Assembly (NCBI GenBank): GCA_013399115.1
Contig: VXAA01000921.1
Coordinates: 125,782-189,781, forward strand
Length of the DNA: 64,000 nucleotides
Direction of reading: 5' to 3'
From: Anseranas semipalmata
Taxonomy: Eukaryota > Chordata > Aves > Anseriformes > Anseranatidae
The notes under the pieces were generated by a model. That model worked only from the letters and a program-made list of their open reading frames with translations, did not search any database and was not told the DNA's origin. Made by a program: the position numbers and the translations under genes. Numbering within the stretch: the first letter of the stretch is position 1; every line of letters starts with the position of its first letter. This document shows positions 62,396 to 64,000 of this stretch, one piece after another.

Positions 62396-64000
62396 CGGGC
62401 TTAAAACAGCGCTGTGCCCGCAGTTCACCATGAATCAAACAGTCTTTAACATCTCCTGACCTACTTCTCAGATCCTTTACGGTATCTGCTTAAAATAAAA
62501 CTCTTGCTATGGATTAAAGCATTCATGGCAACTGTCCAAAGGGCAGGAGAGACCACACTGTAACCACAAACCAAGAAAACTGCTCTTGGCAATTTTAATG
62601 TTTTAATTTACTTCTAGAAGAAGAACAACTTTTCAGAACTGGGAATTATGGTAAGCCCCAGCAGGAAGAGCTGGGACTTCCTTCAAAGAGCAGTGGCCTT
62701 TGGAAGAGAAAGCAGCCTCTAAACGTGCATCTTTCGTCCTGCAAGCCAAGAAGGTACCGACTGAAATTAGGATCTATTTTTGCTCTTAAATCACTTGATT
62801 TCCTACAGTGGTTATGCTGTAAATAGGAATTAAGTAGGAAATTATTTGAAGCTATTAAAAACTTAAATACCTGGCTTTCCCACCTATCAGCTGCAGCTTA
62901 ATTTGGTCTCCAGCCCAGGTGTCACTTTGCAGCCAAGTAGCAAAGGCATTTGTCCTATTTTTGAAGTGATCTCTGCTGGGCAGCAGTGCCAGCCCGGTTC
63001 CAAAGGCAACAGCGGAACCAGAGGTGCCCGACAGCACCGAGCCTGTACAGAGCTGCACCGGGCTTTCAGCTGCTATGGAGCAGGAAACCCGCAATCCATT
63101 TTTCCATCTCCTTCTCAGCTTGCTTTCTCCATCTTCATCCCCAGGGGCCAAGCAGGCTGGGGACCCGGAACCGGCTCTCGAGGGAGGAGGCGAGGGTGCA
63201 CGGGCTGTTTCACCTGCGAGGTGCTCTGTGCGTCTCGTGGGAACGAAGGAGCAGGGGTGAGCCTGGAACACAGAAAATGCCCATCTGCACAACCACGGAG
63301 GAGAGGAATGGCCTGACCAGCGTACCAGGGAGTGCCCCAGCTCCGCACCAAGCAACGCATCCTGCAGAAGCGACGCACCAGCGAGCCGCAGGGCACAGAC
63401 GATCACAGCAGCGTTACCGAAGCAGCACTGCACCTCTCCCCTGCTCTCACAGCAGATCGCTGCCGATCGCTGCCCCAGCCGAGCTGGGGCCAACGCCAGG
63501 CGCCCTCCTGAAACCCGCTCGGCCCGGAATGCACGACCAAGGTAACAAATAGGGAAGCCACACACATACAAAGTGCCTTTCACCAAGGAGCTCAAAGCTT
63601 GCTATAAACACTCATTAACCAGATACACATCACCATCCCCAGGACAAAACCCCCATCCAAAAATTCCTTGAGGTCACGGCGAGGGAGGACGCGCCACCGC
63701 CGCCACCGCTCCCACGCTGCCCAGGAGCGGCGCCCTCGATGCACGCCCGTCAGCAGCATCAATCTATCGCGTTGTATCGCAGGGACACAATTCTCAGATG
63801 TCCTGAAACCAAGCTTGGTGTTGCACGGAGACCCCGGCCTCCTCTGCCGCTCACACGGACCCAGCGGTGCCGGCCACGGGGAACCAGCAGAGCCCCGGCC
63901 GCAGCCAGGCTGTGCCGCAGCTGAGTGCGAGCCACGCTGCCAGCTGCCCAAATCTTGCTGCAGGTCCCCGGTATCGCCACGCCGCAGTTTGTTGCTGGGG
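62396..64000. other. Non-coding stretch to the window end
   Basis: AT-rich to about 62980, then GC-rich with CpG patches at 63440-63550 and 63680-63960. The 246-codon minus-strand frame at 62855-63595 is unlike any known protein. A gene continuing beyond the window cannot be excluded. Confidence 0.4.

Noticed and set aside
62855..63595. 246-codon minus-strand open frame
   Set aside because: GC-driven, with overlapping frames and no domain.
1..64000. tRNA, rRNA or CRISPR-like arrays
   Set aside because: No cloverleaf boxes, rRNA cores or regularly spaced identical repeats were seen; the repeats at 36.6-39.9 kb are microsatellite.

Overview
The window looks like nuclear DNA of a bird. The best evidence is two 5'-truncated CR1 LINEs ending in the avian ATTCTGTGA-type 3' repeat (31893-32098, minus; 37661-38183, plus) and a solo LTR of the common avian ERVL type (52197-52762). 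Alternation of AT-rich non-coding DNA with dense CpG-rich patches also fits. No bacterial or plasmid features, rRNA, tRNA or CRISPR were recognised. All homology calls are from memory of protein families; no search was run.

Layout. 1-4079: ordinary non-coding DNA. 4080-6539 (minus): remains of EXO5, the single-strand DNA exonuclease, kept as three exons with intron remnants. The middle exon is open and keeps the nuclease core; the last exon has an in-frame TAG, and the N-terminal part was not found. 7691-8185 (minus): a solo retroviral LTR. 8186-33000: mostly non-coding, with CpG-rich patches (about 21.9-22.6, 27.1-28.1 and 29.9-31.7 kb), one CR1 tail and an enhancer-like AT-rich block near 24.2 kb. 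33451-34587 (plus): five short exon-like segments with good splice sites, compatible phases and one reading frame to a TGA, followed about 1.1 kb later by AATAAA. This looks like the 3' end of an unrecognised protein-coding gene, possibly with an upstream exon at 26888-26974. 36600-39900: a 3.3 kb block of CA/TA/GT microsatellite with a longer-period module, AT palindromes and an inserted CR1. 39900-52196: non-coding with GC-rich patches. 52197-52762: ERVL LTR. 54840-64000: CpG-rich patches alternating with AT-rich, conserved-element-like DNA, but no gene I can name.

The coding content is small: one decayed gene on the minus strand and one probable unidentified gene tail on the plus strand. 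Most long open frames lie in CpG-rich DNA or microsatellite and are not genes. I found no new biological system. The most useful leads are the broken EXO5, the unidentified plus-strand exons and the modular microsatellite block.
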